Below, piece by piece: positions 19,416 through 27,656 of a stretch of 64,000 bases of DNA. The position numbers and the translations under genes are program-made. Below the pieces are notes generated by a model. That model had not been told where the DNA came from. It saw only the letters and a program-made list of their open reading frames with translations, and ran no database searches. The stretch covers positions 620,693 to 684,692 of the forward strand of contig NZ_JH165054.1 of assembly GCF_000227295.1 (NCBI RefSeq), written 5' to 3'. Position 1 is the first letter of the stretch, and every line of letters begins with the position of its first letter. This DNA comes from Cutibacterium avidum ATCC 25577. Lineage in GTDB: Bacteria > Actinomycetota > Actinomycetes > Propionibacteriales > Propionibacteriaceae.

Positions 19416-21959
19416 TCAGCTGTTGTAGTCGCGGGCCGTCTCCGCACGAGAGGCCGCGTCACGAAGCTCCTTGACCGTCCGCGTCAGGCCACCCGTGGCC
19501 GAGGGGTGGTGCGCCAACCAATGATCGGCATCCTCGGCGACGTCACCATCCGGGAAGAGTCCGATGACCAGACGCTGGGCCATCTCGATCGGGAACTCCT
19601 GCCAGATCTGTTCGAGGTCGTCGAAGTAGGAGCTGTTGAGGCCCGCAAAGGTCTCGGCTCCCAGCGGGGTGCGCAGACCGTCGAGGAGGGCCAGGCAGTG
19701 CTCGTTGGACAGCTCGCCGGGGGTGCGCAGGCGTCGGTAGGCGTCCTGTTTGGCAGCATCGTCGGGACAGGCCGTCATGGCGGCCATGTGATGGGCGACG
19801 CCGGTCTTGGTGCGATCACGCTCCAGCTCGGCGTCGAGGTCCTCGACGCTGGCCTGGCCCAGGGCGGCCAAGGCCGTCCAGGCCTGCCACCTCAGCTCAG
19901 GATCGACAACCAGATCCGTGACGTTGCCGTCGAGAAGTCCGCGGACCTGACCAGCCGACTCGTGGTCGGCTGCCGACAGAGCCAGGGCGTGGCGGGCCCA
20001 GATGCGCTGCAAGTCGCTGCCGGGCTCGGACTCGTCAAGTCCCTGCCATGCTCGAGCGGCCTCGGCTCGACGCGCGTTGTCGCGAGCCGAATCAGGCAGG
20101 TAGTTCTCGACCGCCATCCGCAGCTGCTGCAGCACTGTGGTGAGGATGGCCGGTTCAGTCTCCTTGGGGCCGTGCAAGGCGACAGCGTCGAGGTAGTCCT
20201 GAACCTTGAGCTTGGCGTCGCGAACCGCATTCCACAGCATCGACCAGACCAGCGCGCGGGCCAGTGGTTTCGACAGGCCGGACAGGTGGGTCAGCACAGT
20301 TTTCGTCCCGGTGGCCCCCAGACGCACCTTGGCGTAGGTGAGGTCGTCGTCGTTGATGAGGATGAGATCTGGGGCAGGCTTGCCGACGGCCTCGCGCACC
20401 GGAGTACGCGGCGAGGACAAGGTCACATCGATGAGGTCAGTGCGCACCAGATCGTTTCCCTGCAGAGAGTACAGGCCGACGCGCAGGGTGTGCGGACGAC
20501 TGACGTCTCGGCCGGTACGCACGTCGATGGAGTCACGCACCACGGCGAGCTCCTGGACGACCCCGTCACGAACGGTGAGTTCCGGCAGCAGAACGTCAGG
20601 TCCGGTGGTCTTGAGCCAGGCGTTCACCCAGGAGCTCAGGTCTCGACCGCATGCCTTCTCGAGGTGACGGATGAGATCGTCGAGAGTGGCTGAGGAGAAG
20701 GCCAGTTCGCGGAAGTAGTGGCGTGCCGCGCTGAAGAACTTCTCGACGCCGACGTGGGCGACGAGCTGCTTGAGCACCGACGCACCCTTGGCGTAGGTGA
20801 TGCCATCGAAGTTCTGACGGGCGGCCTCCAGATCGACGATGTCGGCGACGATCGGGTGCGTCGTCGACTGCTGGTCGGCGGTGTAGGCCCAGGCCTTGCG
20901 ACCGACGGCGAAGTTCGTCCAGGCCTCGCGGTACTCGGTGGCGTTGACCGAGGCATGGGCTCCCATGTACTCGGCGAAGGACTCCTTGAGCCACAGGTCG
21001 TCCCACCACTTGGGGGTGACGAGGTCTCCGAACCACATGTGAGCCATCTCGTGGAGGATGGTGTTCGTCCGACCGGCAAGCTCGGAGCGAGTGGCCGGGC
21101 CGCGGTGGATGTAGTTCTCGGTGAAGGTCACGAGGCCCGGATTCTCCATGGCGCCGAGGTTGTACTCGGGCACGAAGATCTGGTCGTACTTGCCCCACGG
21201 GTAGGGGTAACCGAAGGCGTCGTGGTAGAAGGCCAGGCCCTGCTTGGTGATCTTGAAGATCTCCTCATGATCCACGTACTCGGCCAAGGATGCGCGAGCG
21301 AGAATGCCCAGCGGGATGGACTCCGAGCCGTCGCGGGAGTGCCATTCGTCCTCGAATCGGACGTACGGGCCAGCGGCGATGGCGGTGAGGTAGGTCGACA
21401 TCCTCGGGGTGAGGGCGAAGTCGTGCAGGATGCCGCCTTCCTCCTCGCGGGTGTCCTCATGGACCTGGTTGGAGATGACGCGCCATCCCTGCGGTGCGAG
21501 GACATCGAAGTCGACGTGGGCCTTGAGGTCGGGCTGCTCGAAGACCGTGTACATACGTCGGGAATCAGCGGCCTCGAAGTGGGTGTAGAGGTACACCTTG
21601 CCGTCAGCCGGGTCAACGAAGCGGTGCAGACCCTGGCCGGTGTGTTGATAGGGCAGCTTGGCGGTCACGACGACGAGATTCTTACGATGAGTATGGAGTC
21701 CGTGAAGCTGGATACGAGAGCCGTCATACTCCGGCTCGACCTCCTCATCGTTGACGATGACCGACTCAATCTCGCCGTCGAGCAAGTCCAGGAAGGTGTC
21801 GGGCTCCTTGGTCGAGAATCGCACCCTGGTGCTGGAGGTGAAGTGGGTGGCCCCATCAGCGTCAGCACCACGCACGTCGATGCGGACGTGGTATCTCTCG
21901 ACAGTGATGATCTCGGAGCGGCGGCGGGCTTCCTCGCGGGTCAGATTCTTCGTACTCAC
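19416..21959 (-). CDS. pepN: Aminopeptidase N (M1 family)
   Basis: This 847-residue cytoplasmic zinc aminopeptidase has the M1 substrate motif GAMENPGLVTF and the zinc site HEMAHMWFGD followed by the downstream Glu ligand in LWLKESFAEY. The long C-terminal helical domain (ERAP1-like) fits the actinobacterial PepN family. It starts at a GTG (MSTKNLTREEARRRSEII). It degrades oligopeptides from their N-terminus and stands alone, converging with the MFS gene. Confidence 0.96.
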   Translation of the reverse strand: MSTKNLTREEARRRSEIITVERYHVRIDVRGADADGATHFTSSTRVRFSTKEPDTFLDLLDGEIESVIVNDEEVEPEYDGSRIQLHGLHTHRKNLVVVTAKLPYQHTGQGLHRFVDPADGKVYLYTHFEAADSRRMYTVFEQPDLKAHVDFDVLAPQGWRVISNQVHEDTREEEGGILHDFALTPRMSTYLTAIAAGPYVRFEDEWHSRDGSESIPLGILARASLAEYVDHEEIFKITKQGLAFYHDAFGYPYPWGKYDQIFVPEYNLGAMENPGLVTFTENYIHRGPATRSELAGRTNTILHEMAHMWFGDLVTPKWWDDLWLKESFAEYMGAHASVNATEYREAWTNFAVGRKAWAYTADQQSTTHPIVADIVDLEAARQNFDGITYAKGASVLKQLVAHVGVEKFFSAARHYFRELAFSSATLDDLIRHLEKACGRDLSSWVNAWLKTTGPDVLLPELTVRDGVVQELAVVRDSIDVRTGRDVSRPHTLRVGLYSLQGNDLVRTDLIDVTLSSPRTPVREAVGKPAPDLILINDDDLTYAKVRLGATGTKTVLTHLSGLSKPLARALVWSMLWNAVRDAKLKVQDYLDAVALHGPKETEPAILTTVLQQLRMAVENYLPDSARDNARRAEAARAWQGLDESEPGSDLQRIWARHALALSAADHESAGQVRGLLDGNVTDLVVDPELRWQAWTALAALGQASVEDLDAELERDRTKTGVAHHMAAMTACPDDAAKQDAYRRLRTPGELSNEHCLALLDGLRTPLGAETFAGLNSSYFDDLEQIWQEFPIEMAQRLVIGLFPDGDVAEDADHWLAHHPSATGGLTRTVKELRDAASRAETARDYNS

Positions 21960-22098
21960 ACCACCAGAGTATGGCAGTGGCGCGTGCCATGGGCGTCTAG
22001 ACCGAGCAGTTCCTCTGGATGAAGCTGGACCTCGAACCGATCAGGGTGTCTCATGTCCGCTGTTGACGGGTACGAGCCGGCGGGCAAGGGCAGCCGTG

Positions 22099-22536
22099 TC
22101 AGGGTAGGTCATCCAGCGATTCCTTTGGACAATCGACCTGCTGGACCGTCACCCCATGGGCCACGTCGTACACCCGACACGCGACCGAGGATGCCGATTT
22201 GCCCCCGTCAGGTGGCAACAGAGAGCCTGACTCCATATGCCTGTATAAGTCGACACGAAACCGGGTCCCCTCACGACTACGCACAACCCACCAGTCGACG
22301 ACGTTAACATCCGGCGGGTTGGTCTCGTTGAACCATGTCTGCGCGGCGTCCGCACGTTCAGCCGGGGAGGTGAGCCCATGCGAGTCCAACTCCTTGCGCA
22401 ACGCGTCGGGCAGGTCGTAGTCAGCTCGCCCAGCAACATCCTCATCCGTCTCAGACTGGATCGTGCTACAACCCGCCAAGCCGAAGCAGAACAGCACACA
22501 CGCAGTCATGACGGCCCCGGACCGAAGACCCCTCAT
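22099..22536 (-). CDS. Small lipoprotein of unknown function, last gene of the DUF1906 operon
   Basis: The 145-residue product has a signal peptide ending in the lipobox GLAGC (lipidated Cys at residue 23), so it should be anchored outside the membrane. The mature part contains a short YDLPDALRKELDSHGL helix, a strand-rich DWWVVRSREGTRFRVDLYRH stretch and two Cys residues that could pair. I do not recognise the family. The ATG has GAGGAGG 6 nt upstream and overlaps the preceding stop by 4 bases (ATGA), so it is translationally coupled to the M15-like protein. Confidence 0.8.
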   Translation of the reverse strand: MRGLRSGAVMTACVLFCFGLAGCSTIQSETDEDVAGRADYDLPDALRKELDSHGLTSPAERADAAQTWFNETNPPDVNVVDWWVVRSREGTRFRVDLYRHMESGSLLPPDGGKSASSVACRVYDVAHGVTVQQVDCPKESLDDLP

Positions 22537-23222
22537 CGACGCCTCCTCAGTTCTCGTCGAGCAACCGCACGCCGCTCCGGCAGATACGCATCTATGGTAC
22601 CAGCACCCCCTGACGCATCCACGTGATCGACCATGTCGAAATGACTCTGCAACCGTCCCACCTCGGGTGAAGTCGGACCTTTCGCGAGGTAGATCAAGGA
22701 CTGGTCAGGCACCCTGAGATGCCCACCCCAAGCCAGGACTCCTCGCGACTCAGCAACGATATCCTCCAGCACAACAACCTCATCGGGGAAAAGATTACCC
22801 GTTGACCCGTACGGGAGAAAACTCTCACGAAAAAGGAAGGCCGTCCCGGATAGAAGGTTGGACCGTTGCGGTGAGGCAACATTCCGGTCATGCTGGAGCC
22901 CTGCCACGTCACCGGGACGCAATGAGACAAGTTCGTAGTTGATGCGCCTCAAAGCGTGCAGTAACACGACCGACGGTGCACCGGTCGTCAGAGTCACGTC
23001 GATCCCTGCACCCTCGACCGTCTGCGCAGCAGCAGCGGCACCGATCGGCCAGTCGTTAGCGCTGCGCATCCCAGACCATCGTTGCACGCGAGAAGGCTGG
23101 ATGGGCGACAACGGAACCGGGGGCAGGGCGGCGGCCTCAGAAGCCAGAACGGCCGTCAGCCCGCTTGCGGCCATACCGCTCAGCAAGGCACGACGGGGGA
23201 TCTTGTGGGAACTGCGTGTCAT
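22533..23222 (-). CDS. Tat-type exported protein with an M15 (D-Ala-D-Ala carboxypeptidase-like) fold lacking its zinc ligands
   Basis: The 229-residue product starts MTRSSHKIPRRALLSGMAAS, a twin-arginine-like signal (RR at 10-11), with likely cleavage near ASEAAALP. The body resembles actinobacterial M15-type peptidases (NDWPIGAAA, VEGAGIDVTL, LFPDEVVVLEDIVAE, GVLAWGGHLRVPD). In the motif S-x-H-x-x-G-x-A-x-D the zinc His and Asp are both Leu (L123, L130; SNLLSGTAFL), and the distal His is L176 (PDQSL). It is therefore probably a catalytically dead, binding-only homologue. The ATG at 23222 follows AGAGG; an upstream GTG at 23240 is possible. Middle gene of a coupled operon. Confidence 0.78.
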   Translation of the reverse strand: MTRSSHKIPRRALLSGMAASGLTAVLASEAAALPPVPLSPIQPSRVQRWSGMRSANDWPIGAAAAAQTVEGAGIDVTLTTGAPSVVLLHALRRINYELVSLRPGDVAGLQHDRNVASPQRSNLLSGTAFLFRESFLPYGSTGNLFPDEVVVLEDIVAESRGVLAWGGHLRVPDQSLIYLAKGPTSPEVGRLQSHFDMVDHVDASGGAGTIDAYLPERRAVARRELRRRR

Positions 23223-23236
23223 CGCCGCATAACCTC

Positions 23237-25615
23237 TCACGCGCTTGCCGCCAGCTGGCCGACGACCTTGGCGAAACCTGCAAAGAACGGGGATAGCTTG
23301 CTGGATGGCAGTACTCCCGGAAGCAGAGCTTTCTCGTTGATCTGTTCCTCTACCGCCGCTACTTGCAATTTGTGCAGGACCGGATCGGATGAATCGAAAA
23401 ACATAGCCCGAGCCGATTTCTCAACAGAATCGGACGACGAGTTGAACCGCAGCTGGTAGAAGTCGCGGAAGCGGGTCGTGATTGCCTGGCCAGTCACGTA
23501 TTCTCTCAGCACTGTCTTGAAGGGCCTACCGGCCCGGATTGCCCGACCCAGAAGATATCCATCCACATCTTCGATCATGTCCGAGAAACCGAAGGACGAC
23601 TCGACACCGCGATGAGCAAGCCGATCCATACAGAACGCATAGCCCGATGCATAACTCCTCTCATTGTTCATCCAATCGGCGTAGAAGGTCGAGAGGTCAC
23701 CACCCCAGCCCCCGAAATCGCCTCGGTTCGCATTTTTCTCGTCGCCCCAGCCCATAAGCATGACGGCGTTGGCAGTCGCGGCGAGATGATCCATTGATAC
23801 GGTCTCATTGTAAATAGGATCCGTGAACGTGATCAGACGCCAGTGGAATTCGCTCGTAGCTGCCGCAAGCCAGTCCTCATCGGGAGCCCCGAGCAAGACT
23901 CTCCAACCTCTGTAGAGACGGGTGTACTTCGGGTGTCGAAGAAACTCCAGCACCCGTTTGTTGATAAGATTGACGTCGCTGGTGCCCCCACCGTATTTCG
24001 CCGCCATCTCGTGGAGTTGATCGACTTTAGCCAGCACCTCCTCCAGTTTTGACGGTGTATGCCCACCCACTCCCTCCGGGCCAATTCCCGGATCGATATG
24101 TGCGCGGTGCACATCGCGGTCCAAATCAATTTCCTTGCCAGAATCAGCAGAGTAACGAACCTCCTGAATCTGGTTGAACGACCAATTATACGGAAGAGGG
24201 AACCCGAGATTGCCGGAGAAGCCCCACGACATTCCTGAGACAAATGAACTTACCGTGTAAGTCTGCTCTGAGACGCGCGAGCAGACATTACGACAACCGT
24301 AGACGCCAGCGCGATAGGCATGACCTCGGCTAGCCAAGGCCGCCTGAACTCCCCGAAAATAAGGAATAATATTGCTGTCAATTTCAGGATCGGTTGCGTC
24401 ATAGTCCACCGAGAAGTAGACAATGGCGCCTGGATTGAAACCGTAATAGACCATGCGGTCATGTGCCTTATTTCCGTGTTCCCATCCAGATTCAAAGGAG
24501 AAATCAATCAGGTCACGTGCATTGTACTGCCAAATGGGGAACACTCTCATGTTGCCAGCAAAAATAGCATGGAGTTCACCATCTTTGAGTTTTTTATCCA
24601 GCTTGCCGCCGGGAGGTTCATCAAGATACCTACCTACGACCCTATAACCCGATCTGACCAGCGAATGCGCAAGCGACTCCGTGATCGTGAAACGAGTATC
24701 ACACGCATGCGCCGCGCGATTTGGGTCACCTGTGGATACCAATAATTGACACCACGTTGCGTAGTCCACACGATTGGTAACTGGTAGCAAACTGAATGCT
24801 TGAAATGCCTGAATATACTTGGCCAACTTGTCATCAAACGTAGACTTGAACATTGTATGAACCATGCCTTTACCTCTTGGAACAGCACCGTTGAAGACAC
24901 AAGCCGCAGACAGCAACTCGACAAGAACACCACTATCACCAGGCTTCAAAATATGGGCTGCCAGCTGCTGTCGGGTGGCCGGCCCAAAATTCCCGTTCAC
25001 CGAGGAATCTGCTATTCCAAACTCAGATTGAAGTGCCTTCATTAGTAGTTTTTGAACATCACGCGAATAATGTCCCTCCGTAGGGATAAGCGTTGCAAAA
25101 CTACGCCGCCAATAACGGCCATTCAACCACTGCTGGATCTTACGAACTTCCGGATCACCTCCGGCGACTAGGACGTAAGCATCCATCGTGAGCAAGGCCT
25201 TGAACAGTTTAGCATTCAGTCTATCCTGCTTCCCAATACCCATGTTGTCGGTCATGGCGTACAAGGAACCCGCCACTGCATCCTGCTGCGGCCCAAAAGG
25301 AGGTGAACTTCTCCAGATCCCGTCGAGATCCCCACCGGGATAACCTTTACAGTAAAAGGCGCACTTAATGATGTTGACAATATTCTTGTTCTGTTCGCCC
25401 GGCCCGACACCACCACGGGCGTCCACCTTGGACATTGTGGTCGGACCGAACGCATGCGACAGTTCCTGGATCCCCAACTCGTGCTGCAAGCCTTGCGTGA
25501 GCGAGTACATCGTCGCCCAATTCGTTTTGCCATTCTCCGGGCAACGGTCATAGCCAGCAATGCCCGAATACGTCGCGTTGACCCACCTCTGGGCATCCAG
25601 CACCCGCTCATCCAT
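23237..25615 (-). CDS. DUF1906 (Rv2525c-like, glycoside-hydrolase-like) protein with N-terminal peptidoglycan-binding-like repeats
   Basis: The 792-residue product starts MDERVLDAQRWVN at ATG 25615 (AGGGG upstream); a GTG at 25645 is less likely. Residues 1-300 hold two or three repeats resembling peptidoglycan-binding modules (GLQHELGIQ, ALQSEFGIADSSVNGNFGPA). Residues about 305-515 are a DUF1906 TIM-barrel-like domain (GYRVVGRYLDEPPGG, AIVYFSVDYDATDPEI, YRAGVYG, EIDLDRDV). Residues 530-792 form an unassigned domain with DHLAATANAV and GDFGGWGGDLSTFYADW. There is no signal peptide, which is odd for a wall-directed protein. Codon use is AT-richer than its neighbours, suggesting transfer; similar layouts are known in Firmicutes. 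Confidence 0.82.
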   Translation of the reverse strand: MDERVLDAQRWVNATYSGIAGYDRCPENGKTNWATMYSLTQGLQHELGIQELSHAFGPTTMSKVDARGGVGPGEQNKNIVNIIKCAFYCKGYPGGDLDGIWRSSPPFGPQQDAVAGSLYAMTDNMGIGKQDRLNAKLFKALLTMDAYVLVAGGDPEVRKIQQWLNGRYWRRSFATLIPTEGHYSRDVQKLLMKALQSEFGIADSSVNGNFGPATRQQLAAHILKPGDSGVLVELLSAACVFNGAVPRGKGMVHTMFKSTFDDKLAKYIQAFQAFSLLPVTNRVDYATWCQLLVSTGDPNRAAHACDTRFTITESLAHSLVRSGYRVVGRYLDEPPGGKLDKKLKDGELHAIFAGNMRVFPIWQYNARDLIDFSFESGWEHGNKAHDRMVYYGFNPGAIVYFSVDYDATDPEIDSNIIPYFRGVQAALASRGHAYRAGVYGCRNVCSRVSEQTYTVSSFVSGMSWGFSGNLGFPLPYNWSFNQIQEVRYSADSGKEIDLDRDVHRAHIDPGIGPEGVGGHTPSKLEEVLAKVDQLHEMAAKYGGGTSDVNLINKRVLEFLRHPKYTRLYRGWRVLLGAPDEDWLAAATSEFHWRLITFTDPIYNETVSMDHLAATANAVMLMGWGDEKNANRGDFGGWGGDLSTFYADWMNNERSYASGYAFCMDRLAHRGVESSFGFSDMIEDVDGYLLGRAIRAGRPFKTVLREYVTGQAITTRFRDFYQLRFNSSSDSVEKSARAMFFDSSDPVLHKLQVAAVEEQINEKALLPGVLPSSKLSPFFAGFAKVVGQLAASA

Positions 25616-25659
25616 GAATAAACCCCTATCTGCGCTGCAAGCCACATGCTTTTAGTTAT

Positions 25660-25672
25660 CACGATTATCGTG
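25660..25672. promoter_or_regulatory. Palindromic operator candidate upstream of the DUF1906 operon
   Basis: CACGAT-T-ATCGTG is a perfect 13-bp palindrome 45 bp before the operon's start codon. It overlaps a possible -10 (GATAAT on the minus strand). A repressor or activator binding here would control the whole operon. No regulator gene is adjacent. Confidence 0.45.
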
Positions 25673-25681
25673 TTTCTGTAT

Positions 25682-25701
25682 TATCCGCACGAACGCGGAT
25701 A
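25682..25701. promoter_or_regulatory. Inverted repeat in the DUF1906 operon promoter region
   Basis: TATCCGC-N6-GCGGATA lies 67 bp before the start codon. On the minus strand it is part of TTGTGT, an 18-bp spacer and GATAAT, which could be a sigma-70 type promoter. Assignment is tentative. Confidence 0.35.
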
Positions 25702-26159
25702 GTACACAAAACACTCGGCTCCAAAGCTAGAGGATAGCATCCGTGCCTAGCCCGCAGGCAGCCACCCCCAACCTTCCCTCGTCCAAAACTTACGCACAAC
25801 GATTCTCCGAGGCCAAAGGCCGCTCTGATTGCTGGAAGCCCAAAGGTCATCTGGAGTCCAAATCACTCGCGGTTGCAAAACACATCACCATCGCCACGGC
25901 ACAAACCCAGATGGGCACTTCTCCGATCGATTTCCCAATTCGAGGGAGCAAAGATCATCCGCGTCATTTCTATTACCTGAGAAAACACGTCACCATGGCC
26001 ATCAGAAAAAGAAGCCGATATTCATACCAGCACGCATCGGTATCCATGCGCGCTACGCGAAAAGCGGCTGACCGGGCCGAGCACCGTGACATGATGGCAT
26101 TAGTCGGCGATGCGATGGGCCACCGACCACCAATCGCGTACACACCGTAAAGAGTACCA
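25702..26159. other. Non-coding, AT-richer gap before the rclA-like gene
   Basis: The stretch sits between two divergent units and must hold the promoter of the rclA-like gene. An open frame of 135 codons on the plus strand here shows no family resemblance, no ribosome-binding site and unusual composition, so I do not call it a gene. Confidence 0.4.
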
Positions 26160-27521
26160 GTGTCGAACACAGAGCTCACGGTCGATGTTCTGGTCATCGG
26201 ATGGGGCAAGGCAGGTAAGACCATCGCCGGACGCCTCGCCGGGGAGGGACGCAACGTCGCCCTCGTCGAAAGATCAGCACAGATGTACGGGGGCAGCTGC
26301 ATCAACGTCGCATGCGTACCTACCAAGGACCTCATCGACTCGGCATCCAAGCGGGACGGTCGCGACCCCGTCTCCTACTTCACCTCAGCCGTCGCCGATC
26401 GAGACGCCCTCATCGCCAAGCTGAATCACGCCAACCACGCCATGCTGGAGGGCAAAGTGCTTCTCCTCGACGGGGAAGCCAGCTTCACCGGACCCCACAA
26501 CGTCAAGGTGGTTGGGGGAGCCGATGAGATCGCGGTACACGCCGAAACGATCATCGTCAACACCGGATCTCACCCAGCCACCCTCCCGATTCCCGGTGCC
26601 GACGGCCCGCGCGTCCATGACTCCACCACGATCCGGCACGTCGATCCCCTGCCGTCGCGGCTCGTCGTCGTGGGTGGCGGATTCATCGGCCTGGAGTTTG
26701 CCCAGATGTTCACCCGATTCGGTTCCCAGGTCACCCTGCTCGAGGCTGGTGACACCTTCGCCCCGGCTCTCGATTCCGACGTCGCCGAGCGTGTGCGCAG
26801 CATGTTGGAGAGCGAAGGGGTCACGATTGTCACGGATGCCCGCGCGACCTCCTTTCATGACACAGGCCACCACATTGACGTCGCCACTGGCGATCGCACC
26901 TTCACTGCCGATGCGGTGTTGGTGGCAGCGGGCAGGCTCCCCGCCACTGAGAACCTTCATCTTGAGGCCGCCGGAGTGGCCACGGATGAACGAGGCCACA
27001 TCACCGTTGACACTCAGCTGCGCACCAGTGTCGACGGGATCTACGCGGTCGGTGACGTCAATGGCGGCCCGCAGTTCACTTATATCTCCCTCGATGACAA
27101 CCGAGTACTGTGGGACACCCTTCACGACGGGCCGCGTCGTCGCGACGATCGAGTGGCCGTCCCGACGACGACCTTCCTCGACCCGCCGCTGTCCCAGGTC
27201 GGCATGACGATGCGCCAAGCCCGGGAGTCCGACCGCTCCGTGCTCGTGGCGTCCAAGAACGTCTCCACGATCGCTGCCATGCCGCGACCCAAGATCGTCG
27301 GACAAACCGAAGGCCTCATTCGAGTTCTCGTCGATGCCGACGACCACACCGTCCTGGGAGCGACCCTGTGGTGCATTGATTCGCAGGAACTGGTCAACCT
27401 CGTCGGTCTGGCCATGCGGCTGGGAGCCCGCGACGAGACGCTGCGTGACGGCATCTGGACCCACCCGTCGTCAACCGAGGCCTTCAACGAAGTGCTCGGG
27501 GCACTCGCGCCTCTCGACTGA
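26160..27521 (+). CDS. rclA: RclA-like flavin disulfide reductase (probable hypothiocyanous acid reductase)
   Basis: This 453-residue FAD/NADPH enzyme of the class I disulfide oxidoreductase family starts at a GTG. It shows the FAD motif VIGWGKAGKTIAGRLAG and the redox-active Cys pair GGSCINVACVPTK. It also has GDVNGGPQFTYISLDDNRV and the C-terminal THPSSTEAFNEVLG. GKAGKT, AQMYGG and the FTYISLDD stretch match E. coli RclA rather than lipoamide or mercuric reductases. RclA-type enzymes reduce hypothiocyanous acid made by host peroxidases. No RclR-like regulator is seen nearby. Confidence 0.85.
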   Translation: MSNTELTVDVLVIGWGKAGKTIAGRLAGEGRNVALVERSAQMYGGSCINVACVPTKDLIDSASKRDGRDPVSYFTSAVADRDALIAKLNHANHAMLEGKVLLLDGEASFTGPHNVKVVGGADEIAVHAETIIVNTGSHPATLPIPGADGPRVHDSTTIRHVDPLPSRLVVVGGGFIGLEFAQMFTRFGSQVTLLEAGDTFAPALDSDVAERVRSMLESEGVTIVTDARATSFHDTGHHIDVATGDRTFTADAVLVAAGRLPATENLHLEAAGVATDERGHITVDTQLRTSVDGIYAVGDVNGGPQFTYISLDDNRVLWDTLHDGPRRRDDRVAVPTTTFLDPPLSQVGMTMRQARESDRSVLVASKNVSTIAAMPRPKIVGQTEGLIRVLVDADDHTVLGATLWCIDSQELVNLVGLAMRLGARDETLRDGIWTHPSSTEAFNEVLGALAPLD

Positions 27522-27656
27522 GACACCGGCGACGTTCGCTCCCCCCTGGGCCGTGAACTCCCTGTTCGCCCCCCGTTCGCCGTATTCGGTCGGACATCGT
27601 GATCATCCCAGGTGCTCTGATGGGCACGCGGCGCCGTGTGCCCATACCCTGATGAC

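Noticed and set aside
25743-26150. 135-codon plus-strand frame before the rclA-like gene
   Set aside because: No ribosome-binding site, no recognisable motif and odd residue composition; it ends just 9 bp before the next start but shows no coding character.
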